Program-made: the position numbers and the translations under genes
Notes under the pieces: model-generated
Databases searched by the model: none
Told to the model about the DNA's origin: nothing
Seen by the model: the letters and a program-made list of their open reading frames with translations, nothing else
Part shown: positions 1 to 7,873 of the stretch, piece after piece
Layout of the letters: each line of letters starts with the position of its first letter
Numbering within the stretch: position 1 is the stretch's first letter
NCBI RefSeq assembly: GCF_014643535.1
Contig: NZ_BMJQ01000016.1
Coordinates: 1-64,000 of the forward strand
DNA: 64,000 bases
Source of the DNA: Aliidongia dinghuensis
GTDB taxonomy: Bacteria > Pseudomonadota > Alphaproteobacteria > ATCC43930 > CGMCC-115725
Reading direction: 5' to 3'

Positions 1-952
1 CGGGTGGCGGCGGCGCTGCAGGCGCCTGCGGAGCCGGTGGCGGCGGCTGTGGTGGTGCCGGCGGCGCGGCAGCCTCGGCGGCCGGCGGCGCGCCCGGCAC
101 CAGCTCGAAAATGATCTGATTGCCCTGGCGGGTGTCGTTGACCCGGCGCCCCGGCGGCAGCGTGAATTCGAGCTGGGTTGCGTCGGCCGAGAGGGACGCC
201 GGCCGCAGCCGCGCCGGCAAGGTCCGCCCGAGCCGCGCGATATCGACCGCGACCGGCTGATCGAACGTGATCTGCACCTTGCCGTCGCCCTGGGCGAGCT
301 TGTAGTCGGGATGCTTAGGGCTGTCGAACACCAGCCGGTCGGCGCCGCCGCGAACGCTGATGCGCCACCCCAGCCGCAGCGGCTTCGGTGTCGCCGGCGG
401 TGTGGCGGCTGGTGTGATGGGCGGGGCGGGCTCGGCCTTGGGCGGTTCGGCTTTCGATGGGGCGGCCTGGGGCTGTACGGTTAGCGCCGGTTTCGGCTTG
501 TCGACCAGGTCAACGACCAGGGTCGTCGCGTCGTAGGAGGCCTGCTGGATCGCGACCGGCCGCTTCAGATGGGCTGTGATGGTGAGCCCGTCCGGCGCCG
601 CTGCAACCTCATCGAGATAGGTGCCGAGCGCGCGCCGGACCTGATCGAGCGGCACCGTGACCGGCCGTTCGAAGCGGATGGTCAGGCTGTCGTCGGCGAC
701 GCTCGCCTGGAACGGCACCGAAGCGCCGCCATGCGTGCCGGCGAACACCAGGCGCGCGAAGCCGGTGTGCACCGCCGCGCGGGTGTCGAGCGGCGTCCGC
801 GCCGATGCGGCAGGTCCAGGGGCCGCGACCGCCGTCGCGCCTGCCGGTGCTGAACCCCGCGCCGCCGGTTCCTGGGCGAGCGAGGTGCCGATCCAGGCGA
901 GAGCCGCCACCAGGCCGACCGACATCAGGCGGATCGCGCGCTCAGGGCGCAT
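1..952 (-). CDS. Secreted AMIN-like protein, flagellar operon (3' part cut by window)
   Basis: The reading frame is open from an ATG at 952 to the window edge, about 316 codons, with no stop. An SD-like GGAGGG lies 6 nt upstream. The first ~25 residues look like a signal peptide (Arg-rich start, Leu/Ala core, cleavage after SLA). Two beta-rich segments follow (about residues 50-150 and 190-285). They resemble each other and the AMIN fold of periplasmic envelope proteins. A Pro/Ala-rich stretch follows at the edge. The gene overlaps the upstream motB-like gene by 11 bp, so it is translationally coupled to stator genes. In related Rhodospirillales such genes continue into TPR repeats; whether this one does cannot be seen. 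A periplasmic role near the motor is inference. Confidence 0.7.
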   Translation of the reverse strand, partial: MRPERAIRLMSVGLVAALAWIGTSLAQEPAARGSAPAGATAVAAPGPAASARTPLDTRAAVHTGFARLVFAGTHGGASVPFQASVADDSLTIRFERPVTVPLDQVRRALGTYLDEVAAAPDGLTITAHLKRPVAIQQASYDATTLVVDLVDKPKPALTVQPQAAPSKAEPPKAEPAPPITPAATPPATPKPLRLGWRISVRGGADRLVFDSPKHPDYKLAQGDGKVQITFDQPVAVDIARLGRTLPARLRPASLSADATQLEFTLPPGRRVNDTRQGNQIIFELVPGAPPAAEAAAPPAPPQPPPPAPQAPAAPPPP

Positions 953-1616
953 GATCGCCCTCCGCACGCGCCGGAGCCGCCGCCGTATCTTCGACCGCGA
1001 TCTCGATCCGGGTCTGGTCGCCGTCGCCGAGATCGACCATCGCCATGACCGAGAGCGGCCGCTGATAGCCGAGATGCCGGAGCGCGCCGGCGACACTGTT
1101 GGCGGCGCCGAGTGCCGTCACCCACTCGCGCGTCGTGTCGGCGCCGGGCGCCGGATTGGCGGCGCGATGAGCGATCACGGCGATATGGTTCTCGAAATTG
1201 GCCAGCAGCCGCGCCAGATCGAGCAGCGGCGGCGTCTGCGTATCGGCCCAATGCGCGATCGGCGCGGCCGGCAGGCTCAGCACCAGCCGATGCTCCTCGC
1301 GCCGCACGGTGGCGCCCACCAGGGCCTTCTGGTCGGCCAGCAGCTTGTCGAGCAATGCCGCAGCATAGCCGAGGTCGATTCGGGCCTTGCCCGGCGTCGG
1401 CACCTCGGCGGCGCCCTTGCCCGCGAGCCGATGGCCGGTCAGGTACTCGGAGATCGGCTGCACCACCCGTTCCCAGTCGCCGCGCTCGACGGTCGTCGTC
1501 GCGAACAGCAGGACGAAGAATGAGACCAGGAGCGACATCAGGTCGGCGAAGGTGATCATCCAGCCGGGCGAGCGCGGCCGCGGCGGCTGATCCCGCTCGA
1601 AGCCGAACGGCATCAT
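942..1616 (-). CDS. motB: Flagellar stator protein MotB/PomB-like, with ion-binding Asp
   Basis: A 224-residue B-type stator subunit. A short cytoplasmic tail is followed by one membrane helix (about residues 20-41) that begins GWMITFADLMSLL. Asp25 sits where MotB/PomB carry the essential ion-binding aspartate. The C-terminal ~150 residues look like a shortened, divergent OmpA-like peptidoglycan-binding domain. The start overlaps the stop of the preceding MotB-like gene by 4 bp (ATGA), and a second ATG one codon in is an alternative start. Its likely partner is the MotA-like gene at 23152, far away on the other strand. The family is clear; the coupling ion is not. Confidence 0.85.
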   Translation of the reverse strand: MMPFGFERDQPPRPRSPGWMITFADLMSLLVSFFVLLFATTTVERGDWERVVQPISEYLTGHRLAGKGAAEVPTPGKARIDLGYAAALLDKLLADQKALVGATVRREEHRLVLSLPAAPIAHWADTQTPPLLDLARLLANFENHIAVIAHRAANPAPGADTTREWVTALGAANSVAGALRHLGYQRPLSVMAMVDLGDGDQTRIEIAVEDTAAAPARAEGDHAP

Positions 1617-2296
1617 GGTGCCGCCCCCGGCGTCTCGGTGCCCAAGACCGAGAAATCGAGCCGGAGGGCCGGCCCTGCCGCACGGTCGACGGCGATCGCG
1701 AGCAAGTCGCCCGGGCAGCCTTCGGCATAAAGCCGGGCCACGACGGCCGCCGCCCGCTGCCCGGCCAGCCGCTCGGCAGCGCCGCCCTCCGGCGCGTCAG
1801 CCGGCAGGAGCACGCGCCAGGTCATGCGCACACGCGGGCCGCCGCCGTGCTTCTGCATCAGGAGCGCCAGCCGATCGAGTGTCGGCAGCGCATCGGCCTT
1901 GGGCTGGGTGCTGCCCGGCTCGAACATGGCGGCCTCAGGCAGCGCGATCTCGAGGAAATTGTCGCCCGGCGCCGCCTCGGCCGTCTGGGCAAGCGGTGCG
2001 AAGCCGGTGAGCAAGCCGCTCACGTCGCGCGCGAAGCCCTCGATGTCCCCGGTCTCGGGTCTCAGCATCGGCGACGGCGGTATCATGCCCAGGCTCGATG
2101 GCAGGTGGCCGAACGCGGCATCGATCGATTCGAGCACCGCCTGCGCCCGGGGGCGCTGCACTTCGGAGATCGAGACCAGCACGATGAAGAAGACGAACAA
2201 CAGCAGGAACAGGCTGACGTAGGTCGCCACCGCCGCGCCGGCCGGCGCCGGTGCCGCTGGGATCGAACCATCCTCATCCATGGCCGAGCGGTCCAT
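1613..2296 (-). CDS. Second MotB-like protein lacking the ion-binding Asp
   Basis: A 227-residue protein with one predicted membrane helix (about 24-44) and a periplasmic domain. The segment near residues 115-215 resembles an OmpA-like domain: EPGSTQPKADALPTL followed by an ERLAGQRAAAV helix. Aligning its helix with the adjacent MotB puts Ser28 where MotB has the ion-binding Asp, and no acidic residue lies in the helix. It overlaps motB by 4 bp, which suggests coupled synthesis. It could be a non-conducting half of a B heterodimer or a stator accessory protein. Start is 2296; an internal ATG at 2281 is possible. Confidence 0.75.
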   Translation of the reverse strand: MDRSAMDEDGSIPAAPAPAGAAVATYVSLFLLLFVFFIVLVSISEVQRPRAQAVLESIDAAFGHLPSSLGMIPPSPMLRPETGDIEGFARDVSGLLTGFAPLAQTAEAAPGDNFLEIALPEAAMFEPGSTQPKADALPTLDRLALLMQKHGGGPRVRMTWRVLLPADAPEGGAAERLAGQRAAAVVARLYAEGCPGDLLAIAVDRAAGPALRLDFSVLGTETPGAAP

Positions 2297-2320
2297 GGCC
2301 CGATGCTGCGCAGGTCGTCG

Positions 2321-2977
2321 TCAGAACAGCCCCGCGAGAATAGCGTCGATGTCGGCCTGGCTGTTGGCGGCGCTCGGCATCTGCGGGCCATTCATCAGCT
2401 TGCGGTCGGCATCGGCCTCGGTTTCGGTTTCGGGCTCCGGTTCCGATGGCGGCACGAAATGCTCGACCTGATCGCCGAACGCCTCCAAGAGTCCGTGGAT
2501 CTTGGTTTCGATGTAGCGCAGCGTCTTCACCACCTTGGTGATGCGCTGGCCGGTGATGTCCTGGAAGTTCGAGGCCTCGAAGATCTTGGTGACGGAGTCG
2601 GTGATCTGGGCCTGGGCCTCCGGCGGCAGGCTCGCGCCCAGCTTCTCCAGCACCTCGGCCTCGTCCAGGATGACGCCTGTCGCGGCGGCCGTCGCCTCGA
2701 CCACGGCGTCCAGCTCGTCGGTCGCAAGCGGGATGTGATGATGCGGGATGTCGTGCGGCTGGACCGACGCGATCTCACGCTTTGCCGCTTGGATGACACG
2801 GGCCAGCGTCTCGAGCTCCTGGTAGAGCTTGATCTCGGACAGCGACAGTGCCCCGGTCAGGCTCGCCACCACCTCCTCGACCGCGGCATTGACCTCAGCC
2901 GCATCGACGACCGGCCGCTGGCCGCGCAACGTGTCGAGGCGGCGCGTCAGGTCGTCGGCGATCGCGAGCTTTACCAT
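2321..2977 (-). CDS. cheZ: CheZ-family chemotaxis phosphatase
   Basis: A 218-residue, mostly helical protein that ends in a short acidic/Pro linker and a terminal DIDAILAGLF-type peptide. The motif NFQDITGQRI (about residue 150) matches the catalytic FQDLTGQ segment of CheZ, whose Asp and Gln position water to dephosphorylate CheY-P. The C-terminal peptide probably docks on CheY, as in CheZ. The start at 2977 is chosen because GGGAGGG lies 4 nt upstream; the longer frame adds 21 Arg-rich residues that look like leader. It lies 24 bp upstream of the MotB-like gene in the motor operon, so it probably sets motor switching. Confidence 0.85.
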   Translation of the reverse strand: MVKLAIADDLTRRLDTLRGQRPVVDAAEVNAAVEEVVASLTGALSLSEIKLYQELETLARVIQAAKREIASVQPHDIPHHHIPLATDELDAVVEATAAATGVILDEAEVLEKLGASLPPEAQAQITDSVTKIFEASNFQDITGQRITKVVKTLRYIETKIHGLLEAFGDQVEHFVPPSEPEPETETEADADRKLMNGPQMPSAANSQADIDAILAGLF

Positions 2978-3115
2978 GGGGTCCCTCCCGAGGATCCGAT
3001 GCGGGCGGCGCGGGCGGCCTGCCCGACGCGCGTCCCTCAAGATGTGCTAGTGGCCAAACACGAGGTCTGCAAGCCGTTGTGGATACAGGCGCGTGTGGAT
3101 GGAGGCGCGTGCCCG

Positions 3116-3892
3116 TCAGTTCTGCGGGTTGGTGGTGGCCGCACCGGCGTCGGCCGCCGATGTTCCGCCCGCCGCCGTCGCCCCGCCCGCCACTGACTGG
3201 CGACGCTCGGCGAGCGCCATGGTGATCGACTGTGCCTTCTTCGGGTCCATCGCCGCCATGATCGCCGAGGTCGTGCGGTCCTTCATACGCGTCAGCAGCT
3301 GCAGCAGCACCGGCATGTCGAGGTCGGACAGGATCGGCGCCGCCTCCTTCGGCTTCATGGCGCTGTAGATCGCTACCAGGCTGTTCAGCCGCTGGTCCTC
3401 CTGGGCGTCGACCTTGCCCAGGCTGGCGTCGACCGACGCCTGCAGCTGCTTCAGCTGTTCGATCTTCTCGTCGACGCGCTGCTCCGCCGCCTTCAATAGC
3501 GTCTCGCGCTGCGTCAGCTCGTCGGCGCGCTGATCGAGCTCGGTGCGCCGCTTGGCCAATTCCTGCAGCAGCTTGACCTCGGCCTCGCTATAGCTCTGCG
3601 ACGGCGCCTTGGACGGCGTCGGGTTGAGCGGCTCGCTCTGTGCTGCGGCACCGGCAGCCGGCGCAGCTCCCGCGGCGGCCGCTTTCGCTGGAGCTTCGCT
3701 CGCGGGCGGCTTCGCCGCCGGCGTCTGGCTTTGCGCTGTTTGGCTTTGTGCGGTTTGGCTCTGTGCTGTTTGGCTCTGGGGCGTCTGGGCAAAGGCGATG
3801 CCGGCCTCATGCCAGACGGCGCCAAGCTTGAGCATCAGCATGCCGCTGGCAGCGACGATCAACAGATGCAGCAGGCGTGGTCTCAGTCTCAT
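3116..3892 (-). CDS. MotE/MgtE-N-like flagellar protein
   Basis: A 258-residue protein with an N-terminal signal or anchor helix (about 7-27), a low-complexity linker with a tandem QSQTA repeat (about 37-57), an Ala/Pro-rich stretch and a coiled coil (about 105-165). The C-terminal domain (170-230) is of the MgtE_N type, as in MotE, the chaperone/anchor of the periplasmic motor protein MotC in rhizobia. It overlaps the DUF6468 gene by 4 bp. A motor-associated periplasmic role fits the operon. The MotE name is by domain and context only. Confidence 0.7.
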   Translation of the reverse strand: MRLRPRLLHLLIVAASGMLMLKLGAVWHEAGIAFAQTPQSQTAQSQTAQSQTAQSQTPAAKPPASEAPAKAAAAGAAPAAGAAAQSEPLNPTPSKAPSQSYSEAEVKLLQELAKRRTELDQRADELTQRETLLKAAEQRVDEKIEQLKQLQASVDASLGKVDAQEDQRLNSLVAIYSAMKPKEAAPILSDLDMPVLLQLLTRMKDRTTSAIMAAMDPKKAQSITMALAERRQSVAGGATAAGGTSAADAGAATTNPQN

Positions 3893-4578
3893 TGGCGTCC
3901 CCTCGCCTCCAGCGCGCGCAGCAGATCCCGTTCGGCACGCGACTGCGGTGTGGATTCGGCATCCCGCGGCTCGCCCCCGCGCGGCTCGGCAGCACGAGGC
4001 TCTGCATGACGCGGTTCTGGCGGCCGCGGCGCAGGCGCGCTCGGCGGTTCACGGGGCGGCGGCGCGGCACGCCCCTTGGCACGCGCCGGGTCGAGCGCAG
4101 GCTCGTTGCGCCCGGCCGGCCCGTCGGCCGCCTCGGCCTGCTTCAGCAGCATGGCAAGGCGGCTCTGGCTGTTCTTGTCGGCAGCAGCGGCGGTCGCCGC
4201 AGCCGTCGGCGAAGACGCCCCGTTGCCGGTGGCGGCGGCCGTCGCGGCCTGCTGGTCGCGCTGGATGCGCAGCCCGGCCTCGAGCCGGTTCGCCACCTCC
4301 TCGCCGCGCTCGGTAATGAAGCGCAGATCGGCCTCGAGCGTCCGGGCGCCGTCGATCGTGTTTTGCAGCGCGCGTCCTGCGTCGGCGGCCGTGAGCTTGA
4401 GCTCGGAGACCGCGTCCTCGGCCGCCCCCGACGCGCCCTGCAGGTCGCGGATCAGGGACTGCAACCGCTCGCTGTCGCGCCGAAGCGCCGCCAGGCGCCC
4501 ATTGAGCTTGATCGCAAAACCGATCGTCGCAATAAGCAGGACCGCGACCACCGCGTCCATGATCAGCGTCAGCATCAT
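3889..4578 (-). CDS. DUF6468 family membrane protein
   Basis: A 229-residue protein with one N-terminal membrane helix (about 3-24), then a coiled-coil segment (about 30-110) that matches the DUF6468 family found beside fliM in Rhodospirillales. The C-terminal half is disordered: an Ala-rich stretch, then Pro/Glu/Arg repeats of the EPR-xAEPR kind, ending in an Arg-rich helix. It sits 5 bp after fliM and overlaps the MotE-like gene by 4 bp. The function is unknown; the setting suggests a motor or export accessory at the inner membrane. Confidence 0.75.
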   Translation of the reverse strand: MMLTLIMDAVVAVLLIATIGFAIKLNGRLAALRRDSERLQSLIRDLQGASGAAEDAVSELKLTAADAGRALQNTIDGARTLEADLRFITERGEEVANRLEAGLRIQRDQQAATAAATGNGASSPTAAATAAAADKNSQSRLAMLLKQAEAADGPAGRNEPALDPARAKGRAAPPPREPPSAPAPRPPEPRHAEPRAAEPRGGEPRDAESTPQSRAERDLLRALEARGRQ

Positions 4579-4583
4579 GGGCG

Positions 4584-5687
4584 TCAGCGCTCCTTCGGTT
4601 TGGCGTCGATCTTCTCGTCGATGCGCACGGCCATGTTGCCGCTCTTGCGGCCCATCTTGCCGCTGAACATCAGAAGATCGCCGCAGAGGAGCTCGACGTC
4701 GGAGTCCGGCATGGCGTTCAGGGGCAGGCGCGTGCCGACCTTCCAGCTCAGCACGTCCTTCAAGGACAGGCTCATGGTGTCGAGCACGGCGCGGATCTGC
4801 ACGTCCGTATGCCAGAGCTCGCCGGCAAGATGGCTCTCCCAGATCGAGTCGCGGCCGAACTTCTCGCCCATGAACATCTGCAGCAGGAGCTCGCGGACCG
4901 GCTCGAGCGTCGCGTTCGGGAACAGGAGTTCGAGGCGGCCGCCGCGATCCTCCATGTCGATGCGCAAGCGCGCCACGATCGCGGCGTTGGCGGGCCGTGC
5001 GATGGTCGCGAAGCGCGGATTGATCTCGAGCCGTTCGAAGCGGAAATCGACCGGCGAGAGCGGATCGAACGCGGCCGAGAGATCACCCAGCACGACCGTC
5101 ACCAGCCGCTCGACCAGGTTGCGCTCGATCGTCGTGTAGGGTCGGCCCTCGATGCGCATGGCCGCCGTGCCGCGCCGGCCGCCCAAGAGCACGTCGACGA
5201 TCGAATAGATCAGCGCCGAATCGACCGTCAGCAGCCCGTAATTGTCCCATTCCTCGGCCTTGAACACCGACAGCATGGCCGGCAGCGGGATCGAGTTCAG
5301 GTAGTCGCCGAACCGGGTCGACGTGATGCTGTCGAGCGAGACCTCGACGTTGTCGGACGTGAAATTGCGCAACGAGGTCGACATCATGCGGACGAGCCGG
5401 TCGAACACGACCTCGAGCATCGGCAGACGCTCGTAGGAGACGAGTGCCGAATCGATGATGGCACGGATGCCGGACGTGTCGCGATCCCGACCGGCACCGT
5501 CGGCGAAGCCCAGCAGGCTGTCGATTTCGTTCTGGTTGAGGACGCGCGTCGAAGCTTCGCCGCCGCCAAGCCCCATGGCAGCGGCCATGTCGTCGTCGCC
5601 ACCGCCGGCGCCGCCGTCATCGCCACCCGCCATCGCGGCCCATTCGGCCGCCATGCGTTCTTCGTCTTCTTTCGTTACATCCGACAT
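4584..5687 (-). CDS. fliM: Flagellar motor switch protein FliM
   Basis: A 367-residue FliM of the C ring, which takes up CheY-P and passes the switching signal to FliG. A Gly/Asp-rich extension of ~45 residues precedes the conserved QNEIDSLLGF motif (residues 52-61). The CheC-like middle domain (about 70-260) is followed by the C-terminal SpoA/FliN-like domain (about 280-360), with DVLSWKVGTRLPL typical of the family. The classical N-terminal CheY-binding peptide is embedded in or replaced by the acidic leader. It lies in the minus-strand motor operon between fliL and the DUF6468 gene. Confidence 0.96.
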   Translation of the reverse strand: MSDVTKEDEERMAAEWAAMAGGDDGGAGGGDDDMAAAMGLGGGEASTRVLNQNEIDSLLGFADGAGRDRDTSGIRAIIDSALVSYERLPMLEVVFDRLVRMMSTSLRNFTSDNVEVSLDSITSTRFGDYLNSIPLPAMLSVFKAEEWDNYGLLTVDSALIYSIVDVLLGGRRGTAAMRIEGRPYTTIERNLVERLVTVVLGDLSAAFDPLSPVDFRFERLEINPRFATIARPANAAIVARLRIDMEDRGGRLELLFPNATLEPVRELLLQMFMGEKFGRDSIWESHLAGELWHTDVQIRAVLDTMSLSLKDVLSWKVGTRLPLNAMPDSDVELLCGDLLMFSGKMGRKSGNMAVRIDEKIDAKPKER

Positions 5688-5745
5688 CGCCTGTCCTGGT
5701 GCACCCGCGTTCCAATCAACGCCCAGATAGTTTCAGTGAAAGCGC

Positions 5746-6264
5746 TTACTGAACAAGCATCTCAGTGAATAATACGTCGTCCACCTTGACCGGTGCCACG
5801 GCGGCGTTGACCCGCATCAGCAGTTCTTCGCGCAGCCGATAGAGCCCGGCCGACCCCTTCAGGTCCTCGAGCCGGAGTTCGCGCAGGTAGGTCTGGAACG
5901 TGTCGATGATCCGCGCCTGAACCTGCTTGATCTTGGCCTTGTCCTCTTCGCTCTCGATTTGAAGACTGACATGGAGCTTAAGGAAGCTCGATTTCCGCGA
6001 GCCGGTATTGAGGTTGACCAGCATGTCCGGCATGTCGTCGTAGAACACCGCAACCTTTGGCGGCGGTGGTGGCGCTTCGACCTTCTTCTCGACCTTTTCC
6101 TCGCCCTTGCCGAGGAGCGTCGTCGCGATGCCGCTGAAATAGAGCGCCGCAGCCGTGCCGATGATCAGGAGCAGCGCCGCGAGTGCCATGATGATGAGCT
6201 TCTTGCCGCCGCGCCGGCCTTCGCCACCCTCGGCTGCACCATCATCGATTGCCTCTTCGGCCAT
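5746..6264 (-). CDS. fliL: Flagellar basal body protein FliL
   Basis: A 172-residue FliL with a short cytoplasmic acidic/Gly N-terminus, one membrane helix (about 23-45), a Lys/Glu/Pro linker with five consecutive prolines, and the periplasmic FliL domain. That domain has the family pattern of a strand for stator contact (DMLVNLNTG) and a C-terminal helix pair ending LFTEMLVQ. FliL rings surround stator units and stabilise their engagement. The start at 6264 (MAEEAI) is preferred; the frame extends 7 codons further to an ATG at 6285. It is followed 58 bp later by fliM. Confidence 0.92.
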   Translation of the reverse strand: MAEEAIDDGAAEGGEGRRGGKKLIIMALAALLLIIGTAAALYFSGIATTLLGKGEEKVEKKVEAPPPPPKVAVFYDDMPDMLVNLNTGSRKSSFLKLHVSLQIESEEDKAKIKQVQARIIDTFQTYLRELRLEDLKGSAGLYRLREELLMRVNAAVAPVKVDDVLFTEMLVQ

Positions 6265-6376
6265 TACCCGATTCCCGTCATGCACAAGCCCCGGCCGAAC
6301 GATACCAGGGGTCGATTAACCATGACCAAACTTGATTAAAAGTTCCTTTAGCACCGCGCCTGCCGCCACGCGGGCG

Positions 6377-6859
6377 CTATTGCTCCTGCACCATATAGAG
6401 GTTGAGTTCGTCTGCCTTGAGCGGGGCGATCGCGGCATTGATCCGGCCCAGCATCTCCGCGCGATGGGCGCTGAGCTTCGCGACGCTCTCGGTCTCCGAG
6501 ATCGGCAGCGAACGGATATAGACCTGCATGGCATCGACCACCCGCGGCGTGACGCCGCGCACGCTGTTCACATCCTCGCGCGTCGGCATCAGCAGGCTCA
6601 CGCCCAGCTGCAGGATGCGGTTGCCGTGCCCCTGCGTGTCGAGCGAGATCATGATCGGCGGGCGCAGGTCGAAATAGCGCTCGGGCGTGATCGGCTCCGG
6701 CGGCTTCGGCTTCTTCTCCTCCACTGCGGCCATGGTCCCCTCGGGTGGTTTCATGCCGAGGAGCTTCGGCAGGAATCCCGTCATCATGAGTGCCGCACCC
6801 GCGCCGGCGACCAGCACGATCCCCCCCACCAATATCAGCACGCCTACGCTGCGCCGCAT
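6377..6859 (-). CDS. Second FliL-like protein, first gene of motor operon
   Basis: A 160-residue protein with one membrane helix (about 4-26) and a periplasmic FliL-type domain that contains RYFDLRPPIMISLD and ends LKADELNLYMVQEQ, parallel to the end of the neighbouring FliL. It is a diverged paralogue, not a copy. The start at 6859 is preferred because AGGGTGGGG lies just upstream; the frame itself runs to 6922. As first gene of the operon it may form a mixed ring with FliL or act on a different stator. It diverges from flgF across a 259-bp intergenic region. Confidence 0.82.
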   Translation of the reverse strand: MRRSVGVLILVGGIVLVAGAGAALMMTGFLPKLLGMKPPEGTMAAVEEKKPKPPEPITPERYFDLRPPIMISLDTQGHGNRILQLGVSLLMPTREDVNSVRGVTPRVVDAMQVYIRSLPISETESVAKLSAHRAEMLGRINAAIAPLKADELNLYMVQEQ

Positions 6860-6924
6860 CGCCCCACCCTCTGACGCTCTTCCCCAGAGCGAGGGATAGC
6901 CCCGCTGCCAGAGGGATGGCAAGG

Positions 6925-6964
6925 CCGGCAGATCCGGCGGCCGCCGGCCGGAAATTTCTGCCGG
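6925..6964. repeat. Nested inverted repeat in the fliL/flgF divergent region
   Basis: Outer arms CCGGCAGA (6925-6932) and TCTGCCGG (6957-6964) are perfect complements. They enclose a perfect 14-bp palindrome CCGGCGGCCGCCGG (6934-6947). A smaller inverted repeat CGCTCT-TCCCC-AGAGCG lies at 6875-6891. On the minus-strand transcript these would fold in the leader of the FliL-like gene. There is no T tract, so it is more likely a leader structure or protein site than a terminator. Confidence 0.5.
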
Positions 6965-7048
6965 GCGGCCCCGGTTCTTCCCGGCAAAGCTCGCCCTGAT
7001 GCGTGCGGAGCCGCACTCTAATTAATTGAAATAAATCGCATTTCTTCA

Positions 7049-7065
7049 TTGGCACGGCAGACGCA
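7049..7065 (+). promoter_or_regulatory. Sigma-54 (-24/-12) promoter of flgFGAH
   Basis: TTGGCACG-N5-CGCA has GG at 7051-7052 and GC at 7063-7064, with the invariant 10-bp gap. The -24 half matches the TGGCACG consensus completely. The predicted start is near 7076, leaving a ~43-nt leader with GAGGAAG (7104-7110) before the flgF ATG at 7119. An AT-rich block containing TTAATTGAAA lies 29 bp upstream (7022-7031). FlbD, encoded at 24012, is the natural activator. Confidence 0.8.
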
Positions 7066-7118
7066 TGGGGCCCGGCACCTGGCATCGTTGCCGGGTCGTC
7101 GTTGAGGAAGTGATCGAG

Positions 7119-7841
7119 ATGCAGACGGCAACCTACGTTGCACTCTCCCGGCAAGCGGTCCTGGACCGGCAGATGGACGTGATCGCCAACAACCTGGCGA
7201 ACATGTCGACTTCGGGCTTCAAGACCGAGAACCAGCTGTTCCAGGAATACCTGGAGCCGAGCCCGGTCCGCGGCCAGACAATTGCCTACGTCCGCGACGC
7301 CGGCGTCGTGCGCGACCTCCGCCAGGGCGACCTGTCCAGGACCGGCAACCCGCTCGACGTCGGCATCGACGGCAACGGCTATTTCCAGGTCAACACCGTC
7401 GACGGCCCGCGCTACACCCGCAACGGCCGCTTCCAGCTCGACGCCGGCCGCACGCTGGTGACGGCCCAGGGCTACCAGGTGCTGGATTCGACCGGCCAGC
7501 CGATCACCATCCCGCAGGGCTCGACCTCGATCTCGATCGGGGCCGACGGCACGGTCGCGACCGAAACCGGCCCGGTCGGCAAGATCGCTCTCTCCTCCTT
7601 CGCCAACGGGCAGGACGTCGTCCCCGCCGGCAACGGCCTCTACGTGACGTCGGCGACGCCGACGCCCGACACGGTCTCGACCCTGCACCAGGGCATGCTC
7701 GAGGACTCGAACGTCCGGCCGATTATCGAGATGACCCAGATGCTCGGCGTGCAGCGTGCTTACGCCTCCGCGCAGAACATCATCGACAGCGAAGACAACC
7801 GCCTGCGCAACGCCATCGACAAACTGTCGAAGTCGTCCTGA
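7119..7841 (+). CDS. flgF: Flagellar proximal rod protein FlgF
   Basis: A 240-residue rod protein. The N-terminal helix has the rod/hook family signature QMDVIANNLANMSTSGFK. The central beta domain has the FlgE/F/G GxGYFQV and YTRNGRFQLD segments. The C-terminal helix (EMTQMLGVQRAYASAQ) pairs with the N-terminus in the rod. The start is ATG 7119, because GAGGAAG lies 8 nt upstream and the longer frame begins inside the sigma-54 promoter. It is the first gene of flgF-flgG-flgA-flgH. Confidence 0.95.
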   Translation: MQTATYVALSRQAVLDRQMDVIANNLANMSTSGFKTENQLFQEYLEPSPVRGQTIAYVRDAGVVRDLRQGDLSRTGNPLDVGIDGNGYFQVNTVDGPRYTRNGRFQLDAGRTLVTAQGYQVLDSTGQPITIPQGSTSISIGADGTVATETGPVGKIALSSFANGQDVVPAGNGLYVTSATPTPDTVSTLHQGMLEDSNVRPIIEMTQMLGVQRAYASAQNIIDSEDNRLRNAIDKLSKSS

Positions 7842-7873
7842 GAGAAGGCCTGAGGAAGAAGGACTGAATCACC

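Noticed and set aside
3079..3111. GTGGAT..AGGCGCGTG tandem between cheZ and the MotE-like gene
   Set aside because: Only two imperfect 16-bp units in a short gap; probably chance or old duplication without visible role.
6348..7688. Long minus-strand open frame (446 aa) over flgF and the FliL-like gene
   Set aside because: It runs antisense through flgF and out of frame through the FliL-like gene; composition is Arg/Asp/Gly rich as expected from GC-rich shadow frames.
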